Shown here piece by piece: positions 8,141 to 15,591 of a DNA stretch of 32,185 nucleotides (within the stretch, counting starts at the first letter, position 1; the number at the start of each line of letters is the position of its first letter). The stretch comes from an uncultured Lachnospiraceae bacterium. GTDB taxonomy: Bacteria > Bacillota > Clostridia > Lachnospirales > Lachnospiraceae. The DNA is taken from assembly GCA_947626795.1 (NCBI GenBank), contig CANQTH010000030.1, forward strand, positions 1 to 32,185, written 5' to 3'. A program made the position numbers and the translations under genes. The notes below the pieces were generated by a model. It was not told the origin of the DNA. It saw only the letters and a program-made list of their open reading frames with translations, and made no database searches.

Positions 8141-8163
8141 GGGGACGCCCGCGGGGCGTCCCC
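8141..8163. other. Perfect 10-bp hairpin between iorB and paaK
   Basis: GGGGACGCCC and GGGCGTCCCC surround a 3-base loop in the 60-base gap between the iorB stop and the paaK start. There is no T-run after it on the minus strand, so it is not a typical terminator. It may protect or partition the mRNA between the two cistrons. Confidence 0.6.
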
Positions 8164-8171
8164 AAAGCCTC

Positions 8172-8744
8172 TTACGCCTCCCCGCGCCCGAGCAGGAACG
8201 CCTTCTGGTTCATCTCCTCAAATTTCGCCGGGACGCATTCCGCGATGGCCTTCTGCCATTTCTCCGCCGGGATGTCAAAATACAAGGACAGCCGCCCCAT
8301 CAGCACGATGTTCACCGCCTTGGCCGAACCCGCTTTCTCGGCGAGCGACAGGCAGTCCATGGCGTCCACCCGGATGCCGAGCGCCTGCATTTTCCCGATC
8401 AGCCCTTCCGGGTAAGGCGCCGCGCCGATGATCACGGGCATTGGGTCGATCTGCTGCGTATTCGTGACGATCCTGCCGCCTTCCTTTAAATATTCCACAT
8501 AGCGGGCCGCCTCTAACTCTTCAAAGGAAACGATGAAATCCGCCTCCCCCTTGTCGATGATCGGGGAATATACCTTGTCCCCGAACCGCACGTAGGTGAC
8601 GACGCTCCCCCCGCGCTGGCTCATCCCATGGACTTCCGACACTTTCACGTCATATCCCTCGGACAGGAGCAGATGCCCCAAAAGTTTGCTGGCGAGCAGG
8701 GAGCCTTGCCCCCCGACGCCCACGATCATGATATTCTTCGTCAT
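8172..8744 (-). CDS. iorB: Indolepyruvate:ferredoxin oxidoreductase, beta subunit
   Basis: This 190-residue gamma-type 2-oxoacid oxidoreductase subunit partners IorA in oxidising aryl-pyruvates (indolepyruvate, phenylpyruvate) to aryl-acetyl-CoA, CO2 and reduced ferredoxin; the reverse direction is known in some anaerobes. Landmarks are GVGGQGSLLASKLLG near residues 9-23 and SEVHGMSQRGG, typical of IorB. The start at 8744 follows GGAGGT by 6 bases and overlaps the iorA stop as ATGA, indicating translational coupling; upstream in-frame ATGs would extend into iorA without a ribosome site. It is cargo of the mobile element. Confidence 0.93.
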   Translation of the reverse strand: MTKNIMIVGVGGQGSLLASKLLGHLLLSEGYDVKVSEVHGMSQRGGSVVTYVRFGDKVYSPIIDKGEADFIVSFEELEAARYVEYLKEGGRIVTNTQQIDPMPVIIGAAPYPEGLIGKMQALGIRVDAMDCLSLAEKAGSAKAVNIVLMGRLSLYFDIPAEKWQKAIAECVPAKFEEMNQKAFLLGRGEA

Positions 8745-10483
8745 TTCCGCACCTCCCCCGGCTGCAATGCGTCGGGCCTGCATAACTGCCGACAGACGCC
8801 GCAGCCGACGCAAAGCGTATTGTCAATGGCCGCTTTCCCGTCCTTTATGCTGATCGCCGGGCAGCCGATCTTCATGCAGGACTTGCACCCCACGCATTTT
8901 TCCTTGTCCACGCGCAGGGGCGGCTGATGCTTCACGTATTTCAGCAAGGCGCAGGGCCGCCTGCTGATGATGACGGACGGCTCTTTCGCGGCCATCTCCT
9001 CCTTCAATACGCGGTCGCACGCTTCCAGGTCATAGGGATCCACGACCGTCACGCGCTGAAAGCCCATGGCGCGGCACAAGCTCTCCAGATCGATCTTGCC
9101 GGCCGGGTCGCCCTTGATGTTGTACCCGGTCGTCGGGTTCTGCTGATGCCCCGTCATCCCGGTGATGGAATTGTCCAGGATGATCACGGTGGAAGCGCTC
9201 TGGTTGTATGCGATATTGGCAAGCCCCGTCATCCCGGAATGCATGAAGGTGGAATCCCCGATGACCGCCACCGTCTTCCCCTCGCTCTCTTCCCCCAGCG
9301 CCTTGTTAAAGCCGTGGATGGAGCTGACGGACGCCCCCATGCAGAGCGTAAGCTCGATCGCATTTAAGGGGGACACCGCGCCCAGGGTATAGCACCCGAT
9401 GTCGCCCAAGACCGTGCAGTGATTCTTAGATAACGTATAGAACAGCCCCCTGTGCGGGCATCCCGCGCACATCACAGGCGGGCGTCCCGGAAGAGCCTCG
9501 CCCAGGCTCTTGTAGGAAGGCGGCTCCTTGCCCAGCCGTTCCGCGACCATGTTCTGGGAATATTCCCCCTCCAGCGGGAACACGTCCTTCCCGATCACCG
9601 TAAGCCCCAGCTTCCGGCAATGGTCCTCGATAATGGGATCCAGCTCCTCGACGACAGCCAGCTTGTCCACTTTTGCGGCAAAATCAAGGATCAGCTTCTC
9701 CGGGAGCGGATAGGCCATGCCAAGCTTCAAGATGCTGGCCTCCTCCCCAAAGGCCTCCTTCACATACTGATAGCACGTCGAAGATGTGATAATGCCCAGC
9801 TTCGTCCCGCCCATCTCCACGCGGTTGAACGCGCAGTCCTCCGCGTAGGCCGTAAGCTTCCTTGTGCGCTCCTCCACGATCGGATGGCGGCGGATCGCAT
9901 TGCCCGGCATCATCACGTACTTCGCGATATTTTTCTCATACGGAAGCCGCTTCTCCTCCGTCCGCTCCCCCGTCTCGACTATGCTCTGGGAATGCGCGAT
10001 CCTCGTGCACATCTTCATAATGACGGGCGTGTCAAATTCCTCCGACAGCTCATACGCCTTCCTGGCAAAAAGATAAGCCTCCTCTGAGTCCGAAGGCTCC
10101 AGCATCGGCACTTTGGCCGCCGCCGCGTAATGCCGGGAATCCTGCTCGTTCTGGGAGGAATGCATCCCCGCGTCGTCCGCCACGCAGATCACCATCCCGG
10201 CGTTCACCCCGGTATAAGAGCAGGTGAACAGCGGATCCGCCGCGACGTTCAATCCTACGTGCTTCATCCCGCAAAAGCTCCGCCTGCCCGCCAGGGACGC
10301 GCCGAACGCCACTTCCAGCGCGACCTTCTCGTTCGGCGCCCATTCGCAGTAGATCTCGTCGTACTTGGCGGCTTCTTCCGTGACTTCCGTGCTGGGCGTC
10401 CCCGGGTAGCTGGACGCCACCGCGCACCCCGCCTCATACAGCCCTCTCGCAAACGCCTGATTGCCTAACATCAATTGTTTCAT
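8741..10483 (-). CDS. iorA: Indolepyruvate:ferredoxin oxidoreductase, alpha subunit
   Basis: This 580-residue catalytic subunit binds thiamine diphosphate and electron-transfer clusters. Visible are the N-terminal pyrimidine-binding domain with SSYPGTPSTE, a middle transketolase-type domain, the diphosphate-binding region around MCAGCPHRG and GDSTFMHSG, and a C-terminal ferredoxin domain with cysteines at about 530/533/536/541 and 558/561/564/568. AAAGGA lies about 9 bases before the chosen ATG at 10483; the in-frame ATGs at 10492 and 10579 are less well placed. It is the first gene of iorA-iorB-paaK, transcribed from a promoter beside the right attachment site through a structured leader of about 150 nt. 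Confidence 0.95.
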   Translation of the reverse strand: MKQLMLGNQAFARGLYEAGCAVASSYPGTPSTEVTEEAAKYDEIYCEWAPNEKVALEVAFGASLAGRRSFCGMKHVGLNVAADPLFTCSYTGVNAGMVICVADDAGMHSSQNEQDSRHYAAAAKVPMLEPSDSEEAYLFARKAYELSEEFDTPVIMKMCTRIAHSQSIVETGERTEEKRLPYEKNIAKYVMMPGNAIRRHPIVEERTRKLTAYAEDCAFNRVEMGGTKLGIITSSTCYQYVKEAFGEEASILKLGMAYPLPEKLILDFAAKVDKLAVVEELDPIIEDHCRKLGLTVIGKDVFPLEGEYSQNMVAERLGKEPPSYKSLGEALPGRPPVMCAGCPHRGLFYTLSKNHCTVLGDIGCYTLGAVSPLNAIELTLCMGASVSSIHGFNKALGEESEGKTVAVIGDSTFMHSGMTGLANIAYNQSASTVIILDNSITGMTGHQQNPTTGYNIKGDPAGKIDLESLCRAMGFQRVTVVDPYDLEACDRVLKEEMAAKEPSVIISRRPCALLKYVKHQPPLRVDKEKCVGCKSCMKIGCPAISIKDGKAAIDNTLCVGCGVCRQLCRPDALQPGEVRK

Positions 10484-10632
10484 ACCAGACATCCTTTCGT
10501 AATCAAGTCTCGCCCGCGCGTCCTGGCGCGAGATCCGGGCCGCTTTCGCAGGCATTTTCTGATCCGGATCTTTGCGCATCCCCGCGGAGCGTCAGTCAGA
10601 TGGTCCTGTCTCCCATCTGATGTGAATTTCCA
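10484..10632 (-). promoter_or_regulatory. Structured leader of iorA
   Basis: The predicted 5' leader holds three inverted repeats: TCAGATGG with CCATCTGA (within 10595-10621), AGATCCGG with CCGGATCT (within about 10535-10575), and a CTCG...CGAG stem close to the ribosome site. None matches a T-box, TPP or other riboswitch consensus known to me, and no T-run terminator is evident. It may regulate translation or be fortuitous in GC-rich DNA. Confidence 0.45.
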
Positions 10633-10638
10633 AATGAC

Positions 10639-10667
10639 ATCATACCATTTTTTCCTGGATTCGTAAA
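10639..10667 (-). promoter_or_regulatory. Promoter of iorA-iorB-paaK
   Basis: On the minus strand TTTACG (10662-10667) and TATGAT (10639-10644) are spaced by 17 bases, with TGG directly before the -10 box as in extended -10 promoters. It lies about 20 bases inside the right end of the element. Confidence 0.7.
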
Positions 10668-10688
10668 CACTTTTCCATATCTTTACGC

Positions 10689-10700
10689 CGCCTGCGTCGC
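10689..10700 (+). repeat. Right attachment-site core (attR)
   Basis: This 12-bp sequence is identical to 2388-2399. The base after it completes the GCC alanine codon that precedes ATGGCGGAA of the carboxypeptidase second half. Confidence 0.85.
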
Positions 10701-11490
10701 CATGGCGGAACAGATCTGCGGCAGCGAGCAGGAATTTGTCAGCCAGATGAACAAACGCGCGCAGGAGCTTGGCATGAAAGACACGACGTTCGTCAACTGC
10801 TGCGGTCTGGACACGGACGGCCACATGACGACGGCCTACGACGTGGCCCTCATGTCGCGCGAGCTGATCACGCGGTACCCGCAGATCCACGATTATTGCA
10901 CGATCTGGACGGACGCGATCACGCACAATACGAAAAAAGGCCAGTCGCAATTCGGCCTTGCGAACACCAACAAGCTCATCCGGCAGTACCCCTACGCCAC
11001 AGGGCTAAAGACAGGTTCGACCTCCCAGGCAAAATACTGCGTCTCCGCCACAGCAAAAAAAGACGGCCTGAACTTGATCGCCGTCGTGATGGCCGCTCCG
11101 GATCACAAAGTCCGTTTCCAGGACGCGGCCGCTTTATTGGATTATGGATTCGGGAAATGCCAGGTATACCGGGATGAGAATCAGGATTCCCTCCCAAGCC
11201 TGCCCGTCCTGGGCGGCCTGGAGGAGACGGTCCCCCTCGCCTACGCTTCCGGCTTCTCTTACCTGGACGTCGCAGGGTCGGACCTGTCCGCCGTCACAAA
11301 AGAGCTGCTGCTGCCGGAATCCGCGGGTGCCCCGATCGAGCAGGGGCAGGTCGCGGGGAAGGCCGTATACAAGCTGAACGGCAAAGAGATCGGCTCGGTC
11401 AGCGTGCTGTTCCAAAAATCCGTTGGGAAGGCCCTGTTCAAGGACTATTTCTTAAAGGCCCTGGGGCGCTTCTGCTTATCCAAAGGCTAG
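10700..11490 (+). pseudogene. 3' part of the interrupted D-Ala-D-Ala carboxypeptidase gene
   Basis: This half encodes the rest of the DacA/DacF-type catalytic domain, with the K296-T-G298 motif of the restored protein in GLKTGST. A C-terminal PBP5-like beta domain and a final helical KALFKDYFLKALGRFCL segment, suited to peripheral membrane binding, follow. It opens with ATG at 10702, but that codon is residue 194 of the restored protein and has no ribosome binding site, so it is probably not translated alone. Reading across the joined 12-bp repeat with 1822-2399 gives one frame of 455 residues. The half itself has no internal stop or frameshift, consistent with a recent or reversible interruption. 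Confidence 0.9.
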
Positions 11491-11534
11491 GCCGGATCCT
11501 CTGCGATCTTTGCGCGCCTCTTTTCCCCGCCCAT

Positions 11535-13073
11535 TTAAAGCAGCGGGGCGAACAGGCGCGCGACGCTTTGGAACGTGCGGACGGCCGCCGGGCGCTTCCG
11601 GCAAAATTCCAGATTGATCTCTTCCGACTCCCCCATGGCCTTCACCATGTCTTCTTTTACCTGCGCCACCGCCTTCGCGCGATAGAGGAACACGCCGCAC
11701 TCAAAATGGAGGTACAGGCTGCGGTAATCCATATTGATGCTCCCCACTGTGGCGATCTCGTCGTCGCAGACGAAGCATTTTGAATGGAGGAAGCCCGGGT
11801 TATACTGGTAGATCCTGACGCCGCACTCGATCAGCGGCTCGTAATAGGACTGGCTCATCCAGTAGACGACGCGCTTGTCCGGGATGCCCGGCAGGACGAT
11901 CCGCACGTCCACGCCGCTCTTGGACGCGTTCTGCAGAGCCTTCAACAGCTCATGGTCGATGATCAGATACGGGGTAAAGATATAGACGTACTCCTTGGCG
12001 CGATTGATGATGTTCATGTAGATATTTTCCCCCACAGTCTCATTGTCAAGCGGGCTGTCGTCGTACGGCTGCACATAGCCGTCCGTCCCGAATTCCGCGC
12101 CCGCGCCGCCCTGGAAGCGGAATTTCCCAAGATCCGGCTCTTTCGTCTTGTTGACATAGCACCACATCTCTAAGAACATCACGGTAAAGCTCCAGACAGC
12201 CTCCCCCTCCAGTCGGATCCCGGCGTCCTTCCAGTAGCCGAAGCGCGCGACCCGGTTGATATACTCGTCCGCCAGATTGACGCCCCCGGTAAAGCCCGTC
12301 TTGCCGTCCACCACCAGGATCTTCCGGTGGTCGCGGTTGTTCATGATCACGGACATGACCGGATAAAGCGGATTGAACCGCACGCACTTGACGCCCCATT
12401 CCTGCATCTTCCGGTAATATTTTGCCGGGAGCGTCGTCACGCACCCGAAATCGTCATAGATCATCCGGACGTCCACGCCCGCGGCGGCCTTGCGCCTTAG
12501 GATATCCAGGATCGCCCCGAACATCTCCCCCTCTTCCACGATAAAATATTCCAGGAAGATGAAATGCTCCGCCGATTCCAGCGCCTTTAGGATATCCGGA
12601 AACATTTCCTCCCCGCAGGAATAGTAATCCGTCCGCGTATTCTTATAGGCCGGGAAGCCCGCCCACTCCCTGATGTACTTCGCCTGGCGGCAGGCGGCCG
12701 GGTCGATCTCGCCCAGTTCCTCCAGCAGCTCCTGGTTCCCGGGCAGCTCCTTTTCGATCTCTAAGTTCACCGCCTCCATCCGCTTCCTGGTCCTGCGCGT
12801 CAGCTCCGACCGCCCGAAGATAAAATAGACCAAGATCCCGACGATCGGAACCGCCAGGATCAGCACGGTCCACGCGATCTTGTAAGACGGGTTGCTCCTC
12901 TTGTTCACGACGACCAGCACGACCAGGATCGCGGCCACCTGCATGAAGGTGTTCGCGAGCGGATAGCGGATCCGGAACTCCTGGAGGAATGCCAGCAGCC
13001 AGCCCAGTTGGACCAGGATCGCAAAAGCCACGATCGTCGCCCGCCCCAATAGGAATTTCTTTATCTTCTTCAT
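11535..13073 (-). CDS. cls: Cardiolipin synthase
   Basis: This 512-residue membrane enzyme joins two phosphatidylglycerols to form cardiolipin and glycerol. It has hydrophobic N-terminal segments (about 11-30, 44-56 and 67-86), the last two belonging to the PLDc_N region. Two phospholipase D HKD motifs follow, H249-x-K251-x4-D256 and H430-x-K432-x4-D437, each followed by the usual Gly-rich sequence. AGAGGA lies about 7 bases before the ATG. It is convergent with the carboxypeptidase second half, 44 bases away, and downstream of the interrupted subtilase. Confidence 0.94.
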   Translation of the reverse strand: MKKIKKFLLGRATIVAFAILVQLGWLLAFLQEFRIRYPLANTFMQVAAILVVLVVVNKRSNPSYKIAWTVLILAVPIVGILVYFIFGRSELTRRTRKRMEAVNLEIEKELPGNQELLEELGEIDPAACRQAKYIREWAGFPAYKNTRTDYYSCGEEMFPDILKALESAEHFIFLEYFIVEEGEMFGAILDILRRKAAAGVDVRMIYDDFGCVTTLPAKYYRKMQEWGVKCVRFNPLYPVMSVIMNNRDHRKILVVDGKTGFTGGVNLADEYINRVARFGYWKDAGIRLEGEAVWSFTVMFLEMWCYVNKTKEPDLGKFRFQGGAGAEFGTDGYVQPYDDSPLDNETVGENIYMNIINRAKEYVYIFTPYLIIDHELLKALQNASKSGVDVRIVLPGIPDKRVVYWMSQSYYEPLIECGVRIYQYNPGFLHSKCFVCDDEIATVGSINMDYRSLYLHFECGVFLYRAKAVAQVKEDMVKAMGESEEINLEFCRKRPAAVRTFQSVARLFAPLL

Positions 13074-13124
13074 CCAACCATCCTCTCCTGTACGCTTTTC
13101 CCATTCTGTCTTCTTTCGTCCATT

Positions 13125-13925
13125 CTAGCACATCAGCTTCCCGATGTCCACCATGCCCCAGCCCTGTTTTGACGAGGGCAGGCCTAAGTCCGCCGCCCGC
13201 TGGTACAGGCGCAGCTTTACATCCGCCGGGGTAAAATACGGATATTTGCAAAGCAAAAGCGCGACGCTCCCGCTCACCATCGGGACGGCCATGGACGTGC
13301 CGCTCTTCCGCACGTAAAGCTGCGGGTAGATGGAGCAGCTCGCGACGTTCGTCCCGGGCATGACCACCTCCGGCTTCACGACGCAGCTCTCGGTCGGCCC
13401 CTGTCCGGAATAATTCGGCTTTAGCTGCGCGCGTCCGATCTGCTCTCTCGTGTCGTCAAAGCAGCCCGCCGTAATGACCTTGCGGCTGACGCCCGGAACC
13501 GTGACGCTCTGCCCGGCCGGCCCGTTATTCCCCGCCGCCGCCACGACCACGATATCGTTGTCCCATGCAAATTCCACCGCCTGCAGCATCCGGACGCGTT
13601 CCTTGCTCTCCGCCTGCAGGACCATCCCGATGGAGATATTTATGATCCGGATGTTGTAGATCTCCTTCCTGCTGACCAGCCACTGGATCGCCTGCACCAC
13701 GTGTTCCGTCTTCCCATTCCCCTTTTTGTCCAGGATCTTCACAATGACCAGATGGCTGCGCGGGGCGATCCCCATGTATTTCCCGCCGGACGCCTCGCCG
13801 TTCCCGCCAAGGATCCCGGCGATATGCGTCCCATGCCCGTTGTCGTCATACGGCGCCTTCCGGTCGTTGACCAGATCCAGGAAGCAGGCGACCCGTTCCC
13901 CATAATCCGGGTGCAGGGCAGCCCC
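13125..13925 (-). pseudogene. 3' part of an interrupted subtilisin-like serine protease gene
   Basis: This part encodes the S8 peptidase from just after the catalytic Asp. It carries the catalytic His in NGHGTHIAG, the oxyanion Asn in AAAGNNG and the catalytic Ser in SGTSMAVP (H61, N163 and S241 of the restored protein). The open frame extends upstream to 13955, but the ten extra codons come from the insertion. Joining at GGGGC (13921-13925 with 14578-14582) to the first part gives VLDTGAALHPDY and a 296-residue protein with no signal peptide, like intracellular subtilases of Clostridia. No internal stops or frameshifts are present. Confidence 0.88.
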
Positions 13926-14582
13926 CTCTCCTGTTACAGGAGCGCAGGAATGCATAAATTTTGCCGAAAAAACACTGCCGCCCGCGCCCGATGGCGTGAA
14001 ACGGCAGTGACTCTTTTTACAGGTATCCGCGCAGATCGGCGGCGAGATCTTCTTCCAGCCCGATCAGCTTCTTCGCGACGTCCTTCGCCTGCTCGTCGGC
14101 CGCCTGGTACTGGTTCAAATATTTACTGAGCGATTTCACGCCCATGTCGCACCCGTCCGTCATGATCCCGGCGATCGTCCCGTCCGACTCATTCAGCACG
14201 AGCTTCACATTCGTCTTGAGCCAGGACATCCCCTTCGCCACGGGGCTTGGGTCCTTCCCCGTATCGTGCCGCTCGCCCAAAAGCCCCTGAACCTCATCCT
14301 TTAGCCGGATATGCTCGTCCTTGCAGTCCACCAGGCGCTGCTTGAGCCTCACGTCGCCGACATATCCCAGCACATCGTCGATCGAATCCACTCCCATCTT
14401 GATCCCGGCGTCGCATTCGCGAAGCAGCCGTACCGTATCTTGTCCTTCCATTTTCCCACTCCTTCTTTCCCGGGCGGACGGGCATAGCCTCCGACCGCCT
14501 TGTCGTTATGAGAAGAAGTATTCCTGTTTTCTTTCTTTTTTATGCGCCTAAAACCGTCTGGCGCTTATGCCACACGCGCCCC
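13921..14582. mobile_element. 657-bp insertion interrupting the subtilase gene
   Basis: A 657-bp unit lies between two copies of GGGGC (minus-strand reading). Removing one copy plus the insert restores the protease frame. It carries one complete gene (14017-14451) and no transposase. Hairpins lie at both ends: CTCCTGT/ACAGGAG at about 13928-13942 and GCGCC/GGCGC at about 14544-14565. No terminal inverted repeats are evident. The 5-bp repeat could be a target duplication or a crossover core; the type of element is unknown. Confidence 0.75.
14017..14451 (-). CDS. Small helical protein of unknown function, carried by the insertion
   Basis: This 144-residue protein has no signal peptide or membrane segment and is dominated by amphipathic helices, with many charged residues and a late TDGCDMGVKSLSKYLNQY segment. 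The pattern recalls four-helix-bundle ferritin-like proteins of the DUF2383 type, but the identification is weak. AAGGAG is well spaced before the ATG. It is the only gene in the 657-bp insertion and reads in the same direction as the protease it splits, so the protease promoter at 14751-14779 may drive it; no convincing promoter of its own was found. Confidence 0.75.
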   Translation of the reverse strand: MEGQDTVRLLRECDAGIKMGVDSIDDVLGYVGDVRLKQRLVDCKDEHIRLKDEVQGLLGERHDTGKDPSPVAKGMSWLKTNVKLVLNESDGTIAGIMTDGCDMGVKSLSKYLNQYQAADEQAKDVAKKLIGLEEDLAADLRGYL

Positions 14583-14672
14583 GGTATCTAATACCGCGAT
14601 CCCGACGCCTTCGCCATAATAGCCTTTCCGATACGCTTCCGACGCATGGAGCAGCTCCCTGACCCTATCCAT
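14565..14672 (-). pseudogene. 5' part of the interrupted subtilase gene
   Basis: The start at 14672 gives MDRVRELLHA and leads to the catalytic Asp in GIAVLDTG (D29), after which the frame enters the insertion and stops at 14565. GAGAGGGG lies upstream, somewhat far (about 12 bases) from the ATG. The frame can be extended to 14822, but that would run through the promoter and has no ribosome site. Host sequence ends at 14578-14582, the shared GGGGC. Confidence 0.8.
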
Positions 14673-14750
14673 ATTGCCACACGCCCCTCTCTTGGCTGCC
14701 AAAGGTTCCAGACATACCATCCGATAAGACTTCGGCAGCCGGGATACTAT

Positions 14751-14779
14751 AATATATGCAGGCGGGGAGGGTTTGCCAA
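14751..14779 (-). promoter_or_regulatory. Promoter of the subtilase gene
   Basis: On the minus strand TTGGCA (14774-14779) and TATATT (14751-14756) are spaced by 17 bases, about 75 bases before the predicted protease start. Confidence 0.65.
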
Positions 14780-14818
14780 ATGAGATCCAAGCCGGAGGCT
14801 GAGCCGCCGCTTCGCGCC

Positions 14819-15544
14819 TCACTCTTTCAGCGCCTGAAGCTCCTCCTCGGTCAGCTCCCGGTATTCCCCTGGCTTTAGCGAATCGTCCAGCTTGAGGCCG
14901 CCCATAGCGTTTCTTTTTAAATACAGCACATTTTTCCCGACCGCCTGGAACATCCGCTTGACCTGGTGGTATTTCCCTTCCGTGATGGTAAGCTCCACCT
15001 CGGAAACCCAGCGGCCGTCCAGCTCCCCGACCGACAAGATCTCCAATTTCGCGGGCCTTGTCAGGGAATCCTCCCCGATGTCGACCCCGCGCTGAAACAA
15101 TGCCGCGTCCTCTTCCGACACCTTGCCGGACACTTTCGCGTAATAGGCTTTCGGAACGTGCTTCCCAGGAGCCAGCAGGTTGTGGGCCAATTCCCCGTCG
15201 TCCGTGACCAGGAGCAGCCCTTCCGTGTCAAGATCCAACCTGCCGACCGGGAACATCCCCTTTTTCCGCCCGTCCGCGATCAGATCCAGGACGGTCTTAT
15301 GCAGCTTGTCCTCTGTCGCGCTGACGCAGCCCTGCGGCTTGTACAGCATGAGATAGATATGTTCCGCATAAGCGACCCGCTTTCCCTGGAACGTGACGGC
15401 GTCCGTCCCTGTGTCGACCTTCTGCTCCGGCCCGTTGGGAAGGCTGCCGTTCACCAACACCTGCTTCTGGCGTATGTGCCGCCTCACCTGGCTGCGCGTC
15501 CCGATCCCCATGTCCGCGAGGTATTTGTCTAATCGGATCTGCAT
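14819..15544 (-). CDS. rsuA: 16S rRNA pseudouridine synthase, RsuA family
   Basis: This enzyme isomerises a uridine of 16S rRNA (position 516 in E. coli numbering) to pseudouridine. The 241-residue protein has an N-terminal S4 RNA-binding domain (residues 1 to about 55) and the family motif GRLDLDTEGLLL with catalytic D104. Late landmarks are EGKYHQVKRMF and LKRNAMGGLKLDD. The start at 15544 begins MQIRLDKYLA, the usual family N-terminus, with AAAGGA and GGGAG upstream. RluB-type specificity on 23S rRNA is possible, but the length fits RsuA. It follows the M23 peptidase gene after 47 bases. Confidence 0.88.
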   Translation of the reverse strand: MQIRLDKYLADMGIGTRSQVRRHIRQKQVLVNGSLPNGPEQKVDTGTDAVTFQGKRVAYAEHIYLMLYKPQGCVSATEDKLHKTVLDLIADGRKKGMFPVGRLDLDTEGLLLVTDDGELAHNLLAPGKHVPKAYYAKVSGKVSEEDAALFQRGVDIGEDSLTRPAKLEILSVGELDGRWVSEVELTITEGKYHQVKRMFQAVGKNVLYLKRNAMGGLKLDDSLKPGEYRELTEEELQALKE

Positions 15545-15591
15545 CCCGCTCCCATCCTTTCCGCATGGCCGCCCTGCAGCGGGAGGCGCCC

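Larger units (their letters stand above)
2388..10700. mobile_element. 8.3-kb serine-recombinase element inside a carboxypeptidase gene
   Basis: The element lies between two copies of a 12-bp direct repeat, and the unit length from repeat to repeat is 8,301 bp. It contains a large serine recombinase next to its left end, a 34-codon ORF before that gene, and five metabolic genes (acyl-CoA synthetase, amidohydrolase, paaK, iorB, iorA). No conjugation, replication, phage or resistance gene is present. Removing one repeat plus the intervening DNA restores the reading frame of the host carboxypeptidase through the residues DACVAMAE. Such precise restoration is known for serine-recombinase intervening elements such as the sigK skin element. 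Whether excision is programmed cannot be told from sequence. Confidence 0.9.

Noticed and set aside
10484-10632. iorA leader as a T-box, TPP or other known riboswitch
   Set aside because: No T-box TGGNACC core, no TPP-type conserved loops and no terminator with a T-run could be found; only simple inverted repeats are visible.
10702-11490. The second carboxypeptidase half as an independent gene
   Set aside because: Its ATG has no ribosome site, it lacks the SxxK nucleophile and a signal peptide, and its first codons continue the first half exactly.
13126-13955. A complete short subtilase beginning at 13955
   Set aside because: It would lack the catalytic Asp, and its first ten codons belong to the insertion; the missing DTG motif is found at 14583-14594 on the other side.
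13921-14582. Mobilisation of the 657-bp insert by the serine recombinase at 2466-4082
   Set aside because: The core (GGGGC) and the flanking arms share nothing with the 12-bp CGCCTGCGTCGC core or its dyad.
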